From: Lotus japonicus
Lineage: Eukaryota; Streptophyta; Magnoliopsida; Fabales; Fabaceae
DNA: 64,000 nt
Direction: 5' to 3'
NCBI RefSeq assembly: GCF_012489685.1
Contig: NC_080043.1
Coordinates: 16,052,223-16,116,222 of the forward strand
Shown here: positions 35,618 to 46,861 of the stretch, one piece after another
Position numbering within the stretch: position 1 is the first letter of the stretch
How the letters are laid out: each line of letters opens with the position of its first letter
Notes under the pieces: model-generated
Databases searched by the model: none
What the model was told of the DNA's origin: nothing
The model's input: only the letters and a program-made list of their open reading frames with translations
Translations under genes and position numbers: made by a program

Positions 35618-36343
35618 GATGATGACAAAACTAAAATTTTTGATGAACAATTCTTAAACATTAAACTGAATTCACTCAGAGTTTAGAGATATAGAATAAG
35701 ACTTATCCTGATGTGAATAGTTTATTTTGCTCATTCTGAATTCAAGTCACTGCTTGATTCTGAGCTTAGCTCCCCCTGAATCTAATACTTGATGAAAAAG
35801 TTAGTAAAGTCTAGATTCTGAGCTAAATAATATAAGAGTTCAGAGTGAAAAACTTATGACATAGATGAAAATCGAGTAATCAGAGCGCATAAGTAATTAG
35901 AGTCATGGACAAGGTATCAGAGTCTTGGGTATCAGAGTCAACTTATAATCACTTCAGAAGAAGTGAAATGTATTCCTTGTATTTGCCCAGTGACACATCT
36001 ATGGTCATGAAGGTGGAACTCTTAAAATCTCCAAAAGAAAAATAAATCACACTAACACATCTTACACATCAAAAACTGGGTTTACTCCCCCTTTTTGTCA
36101 TAAGCAAAAAGCTTGGGGTGTGAAAAACTTAGCTTGAAGTACAAGGTACTCCCCCTTAGAGAAGGTCTAAGTTTAAAGAAAATGAAAACGATGCAAGAAT
36201 CAGAGTTAGGCGAAATAAATAGAGGAGTTAATGCAAGAGAAGAACGTTTACCACCGGTCAAGTGAGTAAAGAGAAGGGTCAGTTACCAAGAACTTAACCT
36301 CGAGAAACTGTAGGAGCATTAACTTTCAGAGATAAAGCGAAGC

Positions 36344-36353
36344 CTATATAAAG
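36344..36353 (+). promoter_or_regulatory. TATA box for the antisense ORF in the SIRE1-like element
   Basis: CTATATAAAG on the + strand, 56 bases before the start codon at 36,409. It fits the plant TATA consensus and would place transcription start near 36,378, with a leader of about 30 bases. It opposes the element's own transcript. Confidence 0.55.
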
Positions 36354-36408
36354 CGTTGGAGAGAGAGGTAAGCTTCACACCTCGAACAATTTTCAGTAAA
36401 GAAAAAAA

Positions 36409-36801
36409 ATGACATCAAACATCGTAGCACTAGAAGAGCTGAGGAAGAAGGCCTTTGAAGAGGACTTGTTCCTGAACATCAGGCATCCAGAGGGTGCAAC
36501 TACCATCGCGGAGCTGACACGGACACTGCTGGAAGAGGACCTGCGTCCAGAGTTGGAGAGAGACCTGAAGGAATTTCTTGCCTTCGTGGAGGAGGTGCAA
36601 GAACTCAGCCGGCTTGAACTCAAGCTGCTGGAAGAAAAAGAAAGTTTGGAAGAGGAGCTCAATACTGCAGAAGAGATTCTGGAGAGGGATGAGTTAAAGA
36701 ACAGGCTCAGCAACATCCAGCATGTACTGGAGCGTCTGGAGAAAGATAGGTCAGAGCAGCGCCAGGAGTGCAGAAGAATGAGGAGGGATCCTCCATTTTA
36801 G
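36409..36801 (+). CDS. Antisense 130-aa coiled-coil ORF inside the SIRE1-like element
   Basis: On the + strand, opposite to all retroelement genes, between the end of the extra ORF (37,004) and the 3' LTR (35,603). It starts with ATG at 36,409 in an A-rich context and stops at 36,799-36,801. The protein is highly charged and helical: LEFVEEVQ-type and ELSRLELKLLEEKESLEEEL heptads from about residue 55 to 115 predict a coiled coil, and the end is basic (RRMRRDPPF). A TATA box lies 56 bases upstream and AATAAA 46 bases downstream, so a compact autonomous transcription unit is plausible. No homologue is recognised. It does not overlap a sense ORF, so it is not a shadow frame. Function unknown; a regulatory or Gag-interacting role would be speculation. 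Confidence 0.6.
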   Translation: MTSNIVALEELRKKAFEEDLFLNIRHPEGATTIAELTRTLLEEDLRPELERDLKEFLAFVEEVQELSRLELKLLEEKESLEEELNTAEEILERDELKNRLSNIQHVLERLEKDRSEQRQECRRMRRDPPF

Positions 36802-36846
36802 ATTTTATGATGTAAAGAAATATGATGTAAACATAGAAATATGATG

Positions 36847-36852
36847 AATAAA
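36847..36852 (+). terminator. Poly(A) signal after the antisense ORF
   Basis: AATAAA, 46 bases after the stop codon, preceded by ATGATGTAAA repeats that could act as a far-upstream element. Confidence 0.45.
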
Positions 36853-37003
36853 AAAGATTTTGGCAAACATATGTGACACAAATATATATATAGATATGCA
36901 TATAGAATCACAAACGAATAAAATAGAATAAGTAAATAAAAAGAAACAGAGTTTAAATAAAACAACGTTAGATAAAAAGAAAGAAAATGAAGAGATCCTA
37001 AAA

Positions 37004-39862
37004 CTAAGGTTTGTCAGATCGTCGCAGAAGTTCCATCATCATTTGCTTCATCTCACTCAGCATGGATTCATGAATGTCAAGACGCTGTTCCATGATGTCG
37101 AGTCTGGATGAGCTTGTCTGAGTAGAACTGGAAGGAACATTCTGAGCAGCTTGAGGATCTGGAATGGAAGCAGAAGCAGCAGGAGTAAACACAACTGGTC
37201 CAAGTGCTTGGCATCTAAGAGCTTCAGCCTCAGCTTCAAGTCGCTCTGCCACAAGTCTGGCTTGTTCAGCTTGAGCTGCTGCTAGACGTGCAGCTTCTTC
37301 TGCTTGAGCCTTCTTTCTCTTGGCTTCTTCAATGGCTTCAAGAAGCTTATTTCTCTGTTCTTGTTCATGAAGAGCCACCCTTCGAGCAAACCTTTGCTTT
37401 GCAGCCTCAATGCTCTGACTTCCCTCTGCATGCAGGAGCTGCATCATAATTGGAACTTGAGCCACTAGCCAAGTGCCCAGATTGTTCCACTCATCAGCCA
37501 CACATTCAGCATTCTCACTGAGGTCAGTCTGACCGTGCACATTGCGGAGCCTCAAAGAGGCTTCATGATAGAAAATATTGATGCACTCAGAGAGAGATGT
37601 GGGTTGGAGGTGAGTATAGGGAATTATGGAGAGGTTGGTTTCAGGAGAGGCTGGGTGATTGCTGCTATGAGCTTCAGAGGCACCTTGTGGAGAACCAATG
37701 TTAATCAGTTGAGCATTGGGTTCAGAGGTTCCAAGGTGAGGGTCTGAAGTTTCAACCAGAGGATGGGGTGATCTAACCGAGGATTGGTTAGACACTGAAT
37801 GTTCGGGTTCAGGTTCTGGTTGAATAGGCTCTTGTTGGTCAGGGACAGGGTGAGCTTGTTGAGCCAAAGGGTCTGCCTCTTGTAAAGGATTAGCCAAGAT
37901 AGGTTCATCTGGGTCAACTAGACGTTCAGGTCTAGGGCCAGGATATCTCCTAGGGCTTGGACAAGTAAGGTAATATTCCTCTAAGGTAGACACCTTTTCT
38001 TTTCTAACCTCCATGAATTTTCTAATGGATTCAGAGTTATTGGAGGGAGAAGAATCAGCAACATTGGTTGGGAAGGATACAGGTGTAAAGGCTGTTGAAG
38101 AGTCTGTATCCGTGGTTCTGGCAGCAGGACGTTCTGATGCTCTGGGAACAGAGTGATCAGACGTTCTGGGTTGTGGTTCTGTTTGGTTTGGCTCTTGTTG
38201 TTCATGGATGATTGGCTCAGAAGATAATGGGTCGTACGGAATGGTAAGGAGAGAGGTTGGTTCATCTGACCTAGAGGGTTGGTTCTGAAGCAAATTCCAG
38301 AGAGGTGCTTCAGTAGGGGAAGGTTGAAAGAAGGAAGATCTTGGGGAATGTGGTGGAGTGGTGGTTTGTGCGGCTGGTTGGGATTCAGGAATAGGAGTGA
38401 GGGGATTTGAGGAGTGTTGGAGCAAGACAGAAATAGGGAGTGCATCAAATAAATTCAAATCATCATCAGAAGCAAGTGCAGGCTTACTTGAATGTGCTGA
38501 TGATCGAGTCACTCTGGCAGGAGGTTCAGTCCTTCTGACCACTTCAGCAGCTGGTTCCACCCGAGTAGGCTTTACCACGATTCTGACCTTCTTCTTCTTC
38601 TTCTTGGGAGGACCATCCTCATTGTCACTATCATCACCATCATCAGGCTTTCTCTTCTTCTTTTGGACCAGAGGGACATCGGATTCCTCAGAAGATTCGT
38701 CCAGTATCATCTTCCTCTGAGCTTTCTTCTTGGGAGGAGAAGGAAACTCTGGAGCTGGCGGTAGTCTGCTGACGAAATCATCAAGGTCAATTTCGAATCC
38801 TTGAGCCCTGAGGTCTTCAACATAGCATATGATGGCGTCAGGATTGTCTGCCTGAGTCCACAGAGGGTAGTCATTCAGAGGCATCCTTCTACCTCTGATC
38901 TCAGAAGATGTGTCTTCATGAGCAGGAGCAATCTTCTTCTGGACCAAACCCATCTTCTTCAGAGAGTTTGCAGTGAAGACATCACTGACAATTGTGCTCA
39001 GATCCTCTACACATCCAGCATTAACCAGATCTTGCACCAGGTTGCTTTCAATGAGAAAGTCTGAGAGCAGCCTCCCAAAAGGGATATATTTGATTGCAGA
39101 CTTGATGGAGGCGGTGGTGCGAGACTTCCGGATGCATTCCTTCAAGTAGGAGAACAGGAAGTAGGGAAGGCAGATCTTCTTTTGATCTTGGATGAAGAAC
39201 AACATCACCTTCTGGTTGAAGTTGATGTAGTCTGGAGAACTGCCCTTCGGTCTCTGGTTTATGCAGTGGAGCAGGATCTTGTGCCAGATCCTGAGTTTGG
39301 GGTGAAGATCCATCACCTTGTAACTCGTCTTGTCCGGTTTGAAGGTGGTGTACAGGGCCTGGTTGATTTTGTCCTTGGTGCTGGGTTTCAGCTTCGATTC
39401 CGTCAGTTGGAAACGATACCCATAAGCAGTATCTGCACCCAGCAAGTTTACGAAGGACTTCTCCGTGATGATGATCTTTCTGCCAAGAATATGAGATACC
39501 ACCTGAGTATCATCGCAGTCGGCGTGCTTCCAGAATTCCTTGACCAATTTATCATATACCGGTCCTTGAAGTCTGTTGAAGTAATTTCCCCAACCTTGAG
39601 CTTGGACTTCAGGACGAAGATCATACCCATTTGTAGCCAAGTTGTCGAGGTTGAATCTCCATTCTGCCAGGACTTGGAGTTCCTCAGGAGAATATACACA
39701 GTGAACGGCACAGCCCCGTTCTGCAATTGGAACACTCTGTTCTTGAGCTGGAACTTGATCTTGAGTTGGATTCTCAGGGCCCCTTTGACCCGTTGTCAGA
39801 CCAACTACCATGTGAGGGAACTGAGGTGCATCTGCAGTAGATCTTCTGGTTTGTCTCACCAT
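37004..39862 (-). CDS. Extra (env-like / plant transposon protein) ORF of the SIRE1-like element
   Basis: The best start is the ATG at 39,862 (MVRQTRRSTADAPQF), giving 952 aa; the frame stays open up to 40,096 but that part looks untranslated. Residues about 55-300 (EWRFNLDNLATNGYDLRPEV, VSHILGRKIIITEKSFVNLL) resemble the 'putative plant transposon protein' family seen in SIRE-clade and other plant elements. Then come an acidic/basic stretch with a K-rich, nuclear-localisation-like run (about residue 420), a long P/S/T-rich middle, and a coiled coil (about 824-886, EQEQRNKLLEAIEEAKRKKA). No signal peptide or transmembrane segment stands out, so a true envelope is doubtful. It lies downstream of pol after a gap of about 440 bases. 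Confidence 0.85.
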   Translation of the reverse strand: MVRQTRRSTADAPQFPHMVVGLTTGQRGPENPTQDQVPAQEQSVPIAERGCAVHCVYSPEELQVLAEWRFNLDNLATNGYDLRPEVQAQGWGNYFNRLQGPVYDKLVKEFWKHADCDDTQVVSHILGRKIIITEKSFVNLLGADTAYGYRFQLTESKLKPSTKDKINQALYTTFKPDKTSYKVMDLHPKLRIWHKILLHCINQRPKGSSPDYINFNQKVMLFFIQDQKKICLPYFLFSYLKECIRKSRTTASIKSAIKYIPFGRLLSDFLIESNLVQDLVNAGCVEDLSTIVSDVFTANSLKKMGLVQKKIAPAHEDTSSEIRGRRMPLNDYPLWTQADNPDAIICYVEDLRAQGFEIDLDDFVSRLPPAPEFPSPPKKKAQRKMILDESSEESDVPLVQKKKRKPDDGDDSDNEDGPPKKKKKKVRIVVKPTRVEPAAEVVRRTEPPARVTRSSAHSSKPALASDDDLNLFDALPISVLLQHSSNPLTPIPESQPAAQTTTPPHSPRSSFFQPSPTEAPLWNLLQNQPSRSDEPTSLLTIPYDPLSSEPIIHEQQEPNQTEPQPRTSDHSVPRASERPAARTTDTDSSTAFTPVSFPTNVADSSPSNNSESIRKFMEVRKEKVSTLEEYYLTCPSPRRYPGPRPERLVDPDEPILANPLQEADPLAQQAHPVPDQQEPIQPEPEPEHSVSNQSSVRSPHPLVETSDPHLGTSEPNAQLINIGSPQGASEAHSSNHPASPETNLSIIPYTHLQPTSLSECINIFYHEASLRLRNVHGQTDLSENAECVADEWNNLGTWLVAQVPIMMQLLHAEGSQSIEAAKQRFARRVALHEQEQRNKLLEAIEEAKRKKAQAEEAARLAAAQAEQARLVAERLEAEAEALRCQALGPVVFTPAASASIPDPQAAQNVPSSSTQTSSSRLDIMEQRLDIHESMLSEMKQMMMELLRRSDKP

Positions 39863-40304
39863 TTTTGAAGAGGTTGAAGGTTTGAGGTAGAAGATGAAGG
39901 TTGGAAGATGAAGAAGGATCGAGAGAGAAAACGAGAAGAGCGGTTTTGAAAAGCAGAGAGAGCGAGAGCAAAAACCGGAAGTGAAAGAGAACGTGTGTGT
40001 ATAGTGGGTTTTATCAAATAACCGTTGTTGATTCAAAAAGCACTTTAAGATCAACGGTTGAAAATTAAAGATAGATAGTAACAGTAAAATACACAATCAC
40101 ACACAGGAGAGAAGCACATCTACACGCAATCATAACAGACTGTCACACGGGCACAAGGAACTATGCATCAGAAAAACTGACATACGCGTTGTTGTCTCAG
40201 CTTCAGAGTCAGTACCAGTGGGCACACACACTCTGATTGAGTTACCTTCTGAACTAGACATCTTCTGATCAAGAAGTATCATAGTCAGAGGTTCTGATCC
40301 ATCT

Positions 40305-43300
40305 TCACTCTGGACAAAAGTCCATGTTTAGATTTTTCAGAATAAAATTAAATCTATCCTCTGCTAAGGGCTTTGTAAAGATATCTGCCCATTGATGGTC
40401 AGTATCAACAAACTTCAGAAGAAGTACGCCCTTCTGTACATAATCTCTAATAAAGTGATACTTTACCTCAATGTGCTTTGCCCTTGAATGCAAGATAGGA
40501 TTCTTACTCAATGAGATTGCAGCAGTGTTATCACAATAGATTGGGATATTGCTCTCAAGGATCTGATAATCCTCCAGCTGATGTTTCATCCAGAGCATCT
40601 GAGTGCTGCATATAGCTGCTGAGATATATTCTGCTTCTGCAGTTGATAGTGCAATGGTTGATTGCCTCTTGCTTGCCCATGAGACTAGATTGCTTCCCAG
40701 AAATTGACAATTTCCAGAAGTACTTTTTCTCTCTGTTCTATCTCCAGCATAATCAGCATCACAATAACCTGAAAGCTTATACTCTGATGTTTTCTTATAC
40801 ATCAAGCCAAGGTTAGTGGTGCCTTTCAGATACCTTAGGATCCTCTTAACAGCAGTTAAGTGGGTTTCCCTTGGATCTGATTGGAAACGAGCACATAAGT
40901 GAACACTAAATAATATGTCTGGCCTAGATGCAGTTAAGTATAGAAGTGAACCTATCATGCCACGATAGAGCTTCTGACATACTTTACCACTTTTATCTTC
41001 TTTCTCCAGAATGCATGTAGGATGCATTGGAGTCTTGGCCACTGTAGATTCCAGCATATTGAACTTCTTCAGAAGTTCTTTAGTGTACTTGCTCTGATGG
41101 ATATATGTTCCTTCTGGTGTTTGATCAACTTGTATTCCCAGAAAGTACTTTAATTCTCCCATCATACTCATCTCAAATTCAGCCTGCATCATCTCAGAAA
41201 ATTCTTTGCATAGAGATTGATTAGCAGAACCAAATATAATATCATCAACATAGATTTGCACAATTAAGATATCATCTTTATAAGTCTTGCAAAAAAGAGT
41301 TGTATCTACTTTACCCCTTACAAACTCATTCTCCAGAAGGAATGAGCTAAGTCTCTCATACCATGCTCTGGGAGCTTGCTTCAGACCGTAGAGGGATTTC
41401 TTCAATTTGAACACATGGTCTGGTTTCTTCTCATCTTCAAAACCTGGGGGTTGATGAACATAGACTTCCTCTGAGATATAACCATTTAGGAAGGCACTCT
41501 TTACGTCCATCTGATGTAGGACTATGTTGTGATTTACTGAGAAAGAGATCAACAGTCTAATTGCCTCCAGTCTTGCTACTGGAGCAAATGTTTCAGTGTA
41601 GTCTATTCCTTCCTGCTGGCTGTAGCCTTGAGCAACTAGCCTTGCCTTGTTTCTGACTACATCTCCTTTCTCATTCAGCTTGTTTCTGAATACCCATTTC
41701 GTTCCAATAACATGGACATTCTCAGGCTTCTTCACTAAGCTCCAAACATCGTTCTTGGAAAATTGATTCAGTTCTTCTTCCATGGCCAGAATCCAATCCT
41801 TGTCCTGAAGAGCTTCATCTATGGACTTGGGTTCAATTAAGGACACCAATCCTTTCAGACTGAGCAAGGTCTCTTCAGAGGGTCTGAAGGCAGATCTGGT
41901 TCTGACTGGTTCGTCTTTGTTGCCCAAAATCAATTCCTTAGGGTGAGCTGCAGTGATTCTGCTCTTCTTCAGAGTTTGTGAGTTAGAGGGACCAGCTTCT
42001 TCCTCTGGTTCATCTTCCTCTGGCTCATCTTCCTCTGGAGCTTTGCCTTTGTCAGAAACATTAATGCTTAAATCTGCAAACTTTTCAACTAGCTTTGACT
42101 GGTCAGAGTCAAGCTTATCGTCAAATCTAACATGAATAGATTCTTCAATAGTCTTAGCATCAGTATTATAAAATCTAAAACCTTTAGATCTCTCAGAGTA
42201 ACCGAGTAATAGACACTTAGAAGACTTAGCATCAAATTTATGCAATCTATCCTTCGTATTGAGAACATAACAAACACAGCCAAAAGGATGAAAATAAGAA
42301 ATGTTGGGTTTTATGTTCTTCCACAATTCATAAGGAGTCTTATTCAGAATTGGTCTCACAGAGATTCTGTTCTGAATGTAACATGCTGTATTTACTGCCT
42401 CTGCCCAAAAGTGCTTAGCCATGTCAGTTTCTTGGAGCATGGTTCTAGCCATCTCCTGAAGAGTTCTGTTCTTCCTCTCAACAACACCATTTTATTGAGG
42501 AGTTCTGGGACAAGAGAAATCATGTGCAATTCCATAGGAATCAAACAGACTCTCAAACTTATCATTCTCAAACTCTCCACCATGGTCACTTCTGACACGC
42601 ACAATCCTACAGGCCTTCTCGTTTTGCACTTGAGCAATAAAGGTAGAGAACACAGCATGAGACTCATCCTTGCGGGTTAGAAACTTTACCCATGTCCAGC
42701 GGCTATAGTCATCAACGATAACCATCCCATATCTCTTGCCACCTATAGACTCAGTTTTCACTGGTCCAAAAAGGTCGATATGCAGAAGTTCCAACGGCCT
42801 TGAGGTTGAGACAACATTCTTTGCCTTGAAAGGGACTTTTGTGAATTTGCCTTTCTGACATGCTTCACAAAGAGCGTCTGAAGCGAACTTCAGATTGGGT
42901 AAGCCCCTGACAAGGTTTAGCTTGCTCAGCTGAGAAATCTTTCTCATACTGGCATGCCCTAACCGTCTATGCCATACCCACTGCTCTTCATTAACAGACA
43001 GAAGGCACTTCACATTCTGAGCCTCCAACTCAGATAATCTGATCTTATAAATGTTGTTCTTCCTCTTGCTGTTAAACAGAACAGAGCCATCGATCTGACT
43101 TACAGCCCGGCAGGACTTTTGATTGAATATAACATCATAACCCTTGTCAGCTAATTGACTTATAGACAATAAGTTATGTGTTAAGCCGTCTACCAATAAC
43201 ACATTATCAATGCATGGACTACTATCTACACAAATAGTACCAGTACCAACAATTTTACCCTTTTCATTTCCTCCAAAGCCAACTTCGCCTCCAGGCTTAA

Positions 43301-45207
43301 GTTTCAGCTCTCGGAACATACGCCTTTCTCCCGTCATGTGACGCGAGCATCCACTGTCCAGATACCATGATTGGTGTTTCAGTGGAGCTATCAAGGATAT
43401 CTGCAACATAGATAATCTTGTCCTTAGGTACCCACTTTCTGGGTCCTCTCTTGTTAGTTACCCCAGAGGTTCTGATCATCTTGGGTGTCTCAACATGATA
43501 TTTTAAAGGAATATTTGCATGATATTTAGTCATAGAGAAAGATCCCTTTTTAAGAGGGTGTTTAGCAACTTTAGCAGGTAAAGGATCAGGCAATATGGTA
43601 CCAGAGGGAACAAAGCATTCATACAAGGATTTAGCTTTAGACACAGAGGGCTCATTTCTAATTGGTTTAGAATAGCCAATGCCATGCATTCCATTTCTGC
43701 TTACGCCATAGATCATTGAAGCCATTAAGCTTCTATCCACGCTTTTAGCTAGGAATCTTTGAAAAGACTTTTCATACTTAGATTCATTTCTACAATCAGA
43801 GGCATCACAGGCAACAATTTCTTCTAACTTAGCAATCTGGTTCTTAAGCACAGAGTTAGAATTGATCAAAGCATGATTATCATTTTTCAGATCAGAAATA
43901 ATTTTCTCATGTTCAGAAGGAGTCTTGGAAACAGCAGATAAGTTCTTTTTCAGCTTCTTATGCTTAGACAATAAGGAGTTATACTTATCCATAATATCAG
44001 ACAATGCATGTTTCAGTTCAGAGGTAGAGAAAGAAGCGAATACCTCGTTTTCATCGTCTGAGTTAGGATCTCCTTCTGATTCTGAGTCAGAGTCAACAGC
44101 TTCCTTTGACTCTGCTTCCTTGTCTTTGACAATTGCCATGAGTCCTTGGACTTCACCATCAGAGTCAACATCCTCTGACTCTGATTCATCAAATGTCACC
44201 ATCAGACTCTTCTTCGTCTTGAAGTGCTTCTTTGGCTTCTTGTCTTTCTTCAACTTTGGACAATCACTTTTGTAGTGCCCAGATTCTTTGCACTCAAAAC
44301 ATGTGACTTCCTTGATTGAAGACTTCTTCTGGCCTGAGGACTCATACTTTCCTTTTGCCTTTCCAGAGCCTTTGAACTTGCTCTGCCTGTGCTTCCAGAT
44401 GCGGTTGAGTCTCTTGGAGATCAGAGTCAGCTCATCTTCATCAGAATCTTCTGATGCTTCTTCATATTCCTCTTCTTCAGCTTGAAGAGCCTTTGACTTC
44501 TCAACCTTAGCCTTTTCAGATTTGGATTTCAAGGCTATGGACTTTTTCCTCAGATCTTGCATCTCTGAGCGCTTCAGCTCATGGCATTTCAAAATGCTGA
44601 TGAGTTCTTCTAAACTCATATTCTCAACGTCTCTCGTGAGCTCTATTGAAGTCACCAAAGGCATCCAACTTTCAGGAAGACACCTAATGACCCTTATGAC
44701 ATGATCTTTTGTTGTGTAGCTCTTGTTGAGAGGTCGTATGCCAGCTACAAGCAACTGAAATCTGGAGAACATTTCTTCAATGGACTCATTTGGCTCCATG
44801 ATGAAGGATTCATACTTTTGGATCAAAGACAATGCCTTTGATTCTTTGACTTTCTTGTTTCCTTCATGAGACATCTTCAGAGATTCGAAAATGCCTTTTG
44901 CAAACTCACGATCTGTAATCTTCTGGTACTCTTCATAGGAAATAGCACGTAGAAGAATTGCTCTTGCTTTGTGATGTTGTGAGTACAGCTTCTTTTGATC
45001 TGCAGTCATCTCTGACCTTGGGATCTTCTTGCCATCTGCAACAACTGGACGCTCGTAGCCATCCACAATAATATCCCAGAGATCTGCATCGAAACCCAGA
45101 AAGAAACTTTTCAGTCTATCTTTCCAATATTCGAACCTTTGACCGTCGAACATAGGAGGCTTTGCATTATAACCATCTCTTTGAGTTTCACTGGTGGTGG
45201 CAGCCAT
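40305..45207 (-). pseudogene. gag-pol: Gag-Pol of the SIRE1-like element, interrupted
   Basis: The gag frame (45,207-43,297) starts MAATTSETQRDGYNAKPPMF, has a UBN2-type Gag core, one CCHC knuckle CFECKESGHYKSDC (about residue 302) and acidic linkers. Protease onward is in a frame shifted by +1 (open 43,409-42,492): WYLDSGCSRHMTG protease site, HRRLGHASMRK and CEACQKG integrase finger, IDLFGPV. A TAA at 42,494-42,492 interrupts the integrase where copia elements have a glutamine codon (TPQ/QNGVVERK). The same frame then continues to 40,305 with [22 protein letters not shown] (RT), [16 protein letters not shown] (RNase H) and [10 protein letters not shown] and RNase H motifs are intact; the nonsense codon disables the full polyprotein. 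Confidence 0.92.
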
Positions 45208-45265
45208 TGTTTTTCACACCGGCCCGGATCACTGAACATTGTTAGGTGTGGTAATCAGAACTTGC

Positions 45266-45277
45266 GCTCTGATACCA
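45266..45277 (-). other. Primer-binding site of the SIRE1-like element
   Basis: On the - strand TGGTATCAGAGC, two bases after the 5' LTR end (CCTTCA). Complementary to the 3' end of tRNA-Met. Confidence 0.92.
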
Positions 45278-45279
45278 AT

Positions 45280-46488
45280 TGAAGGTATGAAAAACGGTAG
45301 AAAGGGGGGGGTTTGAATAACGTTTTCAGTATAAAACTTCCACCTTAAAGATTTTGACAAATCTTTCGAGAACTTAAGTGCAAAAGATAAGAGATAGAAA
45401 AGTACACAAGGATTTTATCCTGGTTCACTTGATAAATCACTCAAGCTACTCCAGTCCACCCGTTAAGGTGATTTCTTCCTTCTTAGAATGAAGGCAATCC
45501 ACTAATCAGGTAAGAGTTACAACTGCACTTGAAACCTACAAGTGACTAACAATTACACTGACTTAGCTCACACTAAGATTCACTCTCTTAGTCTTCTCTA
45601 GGATCCGATCAACCTTGATCTCCTAAAGGAACTAAACAAACTGTTTATCAAAGAATCGTTTACAAGAGATTTGCTTCTAAAAAGCTAATAGTAAACTCAA
45701 TGAATTTCAGATGAAAGAAAACTTAGAAGATTTTCGAATATGTCTTGTGTATGTGAATGCTTCTTTTTGTTTCTTTCAGTCTTCAGCCTCTTTATATACT
45801 CCAAGGATTAGGGTTGAGCGATGCATGGGAAATGCTACCGTTGGAGGGCAGTTCTGGAAAATCCAGCTTCTGCTGTGGCTGAGAACGTTAGGTAGGTCGT
45901 CAGGAAGGTACAGTTGCTTTTGTACTTGGATAGCGACGCGACCTTTAAACCTAGGAGACTTCTGATCAGAGGAATGCTTCGTATTGGAACTTGTGAAGCC
46001 GGTTGATCAGAGTCAGAGGGAAAGCACAGATCCTCTGACCATTGTATCTTCTGATTCTGAACTTCAGAGGGAAGAACATGGCCTTCAGAGTTTCTTGCTT
46101 CTGGACTTCAGAGTTTCCACTATTCAGCTTCTGGATCTTCAGAGTCTTCTACACCATCAGAACATCTGAACCTTCAGTGTTTCTTGGTTATCAGAACTTC
46201 TGGATCTTCAGAGCTTCTAGCGACTGAGTCCACATCAGAGTTTGTATAGCTTCAGAACTTCTGAAGCTTTTCCGCTGTTCATACTGAACATGGTGAATGC
46301 GAAAGCGTTGCTTGGGTCACTCTTTATACACAGTGCTTCTGATTTGTGTGAGATTGAGTTGAGGTCAGAACCTGCAAATAGCACACTCAGAAAAACACGT
46401 TAGAGTACCACAATTGTTCATATCAAAAGGTTAACTTGTAATCATCAAAACATAGAGTTGTACTACTAGATCAAAACTTGATCTTACA
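45280..46488 (-). repeat. 5' LTR of the SIRE1-like element
   Basis: 1209 bp. On the - strand it begins TGTAAGATCAAG at 46,488 and ends CATACCTTCA. It is rich in CTTCAGAG / CTTCTGGA short repeats at about 45,970-46,270, upstream of the TATA box, where they could serve as promoter elements. Confidence 0.93.
45790..45799 (-). promoter_or_regulatory. TATA box of the SIRE1-like 5' LTR
   Basis: On the - strand GTATATAAAGAGG lies in the middle of the LTR, so U3 is about 690 bp. Start of element transcription is inferred near 45,760. Confidence 0.65.
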
Positions 46489-46860
46489 ATTTTAATGTAT
46501 TTATTATTTATTTATGATGATGAAAGGTATAGACGTATAGTAAATTAAATTCTGAATGAAAGTTTTTAATAAGTGATATTAAAAAAATATAAATAATAAT
46601 TATTGCTAATAATTGTTTACCTAAGTGAAAAATATGAATTTAATATTAAAATAATTCATAAATTTAACATAATTCATAATTAACTTTCTTATTAGTTCTC
46701 TATAATGAAGATTTTTTTATTAAAAATATCAACAAATATTTTATATTTAATTAATTTAATTTTTAAACACAATTATTATTACTATCAATAAGTCGTTTTA
46801 ACTAATATATATTCTGATATTTTTTATAACATTATAATATTTTTATCTATTAATTAAGGT
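46489..46860. other. AT-rich spacer, nothing recognised
   Basis: Right flank of the SIRE1-like element; A/T tracts only. Confidence 0.6.
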
Positions 46861-46861
46861 T

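Larger units (their letters stand above)
34396..46488 (-). mobile_element. SIRE1-like Ty1/copia retrotransposon with extra ORF, - strand
   Basis: About 12.1 kb. LTRs of 1208 bp (34,396-35,603, the 3' LTR) and 1209 bp (45,280-46,488, the 5' LTR); by eye they differ at six bases and one G-run length, so the insertion is recent but older than the Tekay copy. In element order (right to left): 5' LTR, tRNA-Met primer-binding site, gag, pol, a long extra (env-like) ORF, an antisense ORF, purine tract, 3' LTR. The flanks suggest a 5-bp duplication ATTTT with one base slipped. gag-pol carries a frame change and a nonsense codon, so this copy is probably not autonomous unless the frame change is programmed. 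Confidence 0.95.

Noticed and set aside
36393..36716. 107-codon - strand ORF, serine-rich
   Set aside because: Mirror frame of the antisense coiled-coil ORF; S/L-rich composition is the complement of E/K/R-rich codons, and the + frame has the promoter and poly(A) signal.
37004..39862. Calling the extra SIRE ORF a viral envelope gene
   Set aside because: No visible signal peptide, cleavage site or transmembrane segment; 'env-like' kept only as the customary label.
39182..39868. 228-codon + strand ORF opposite the SIRE extra ORF
   Set aside because: Fully antisense to the conserved domain of the 952-codon ORF, with no TATA or poly(A) layout, unlike the ORF at 36,409.
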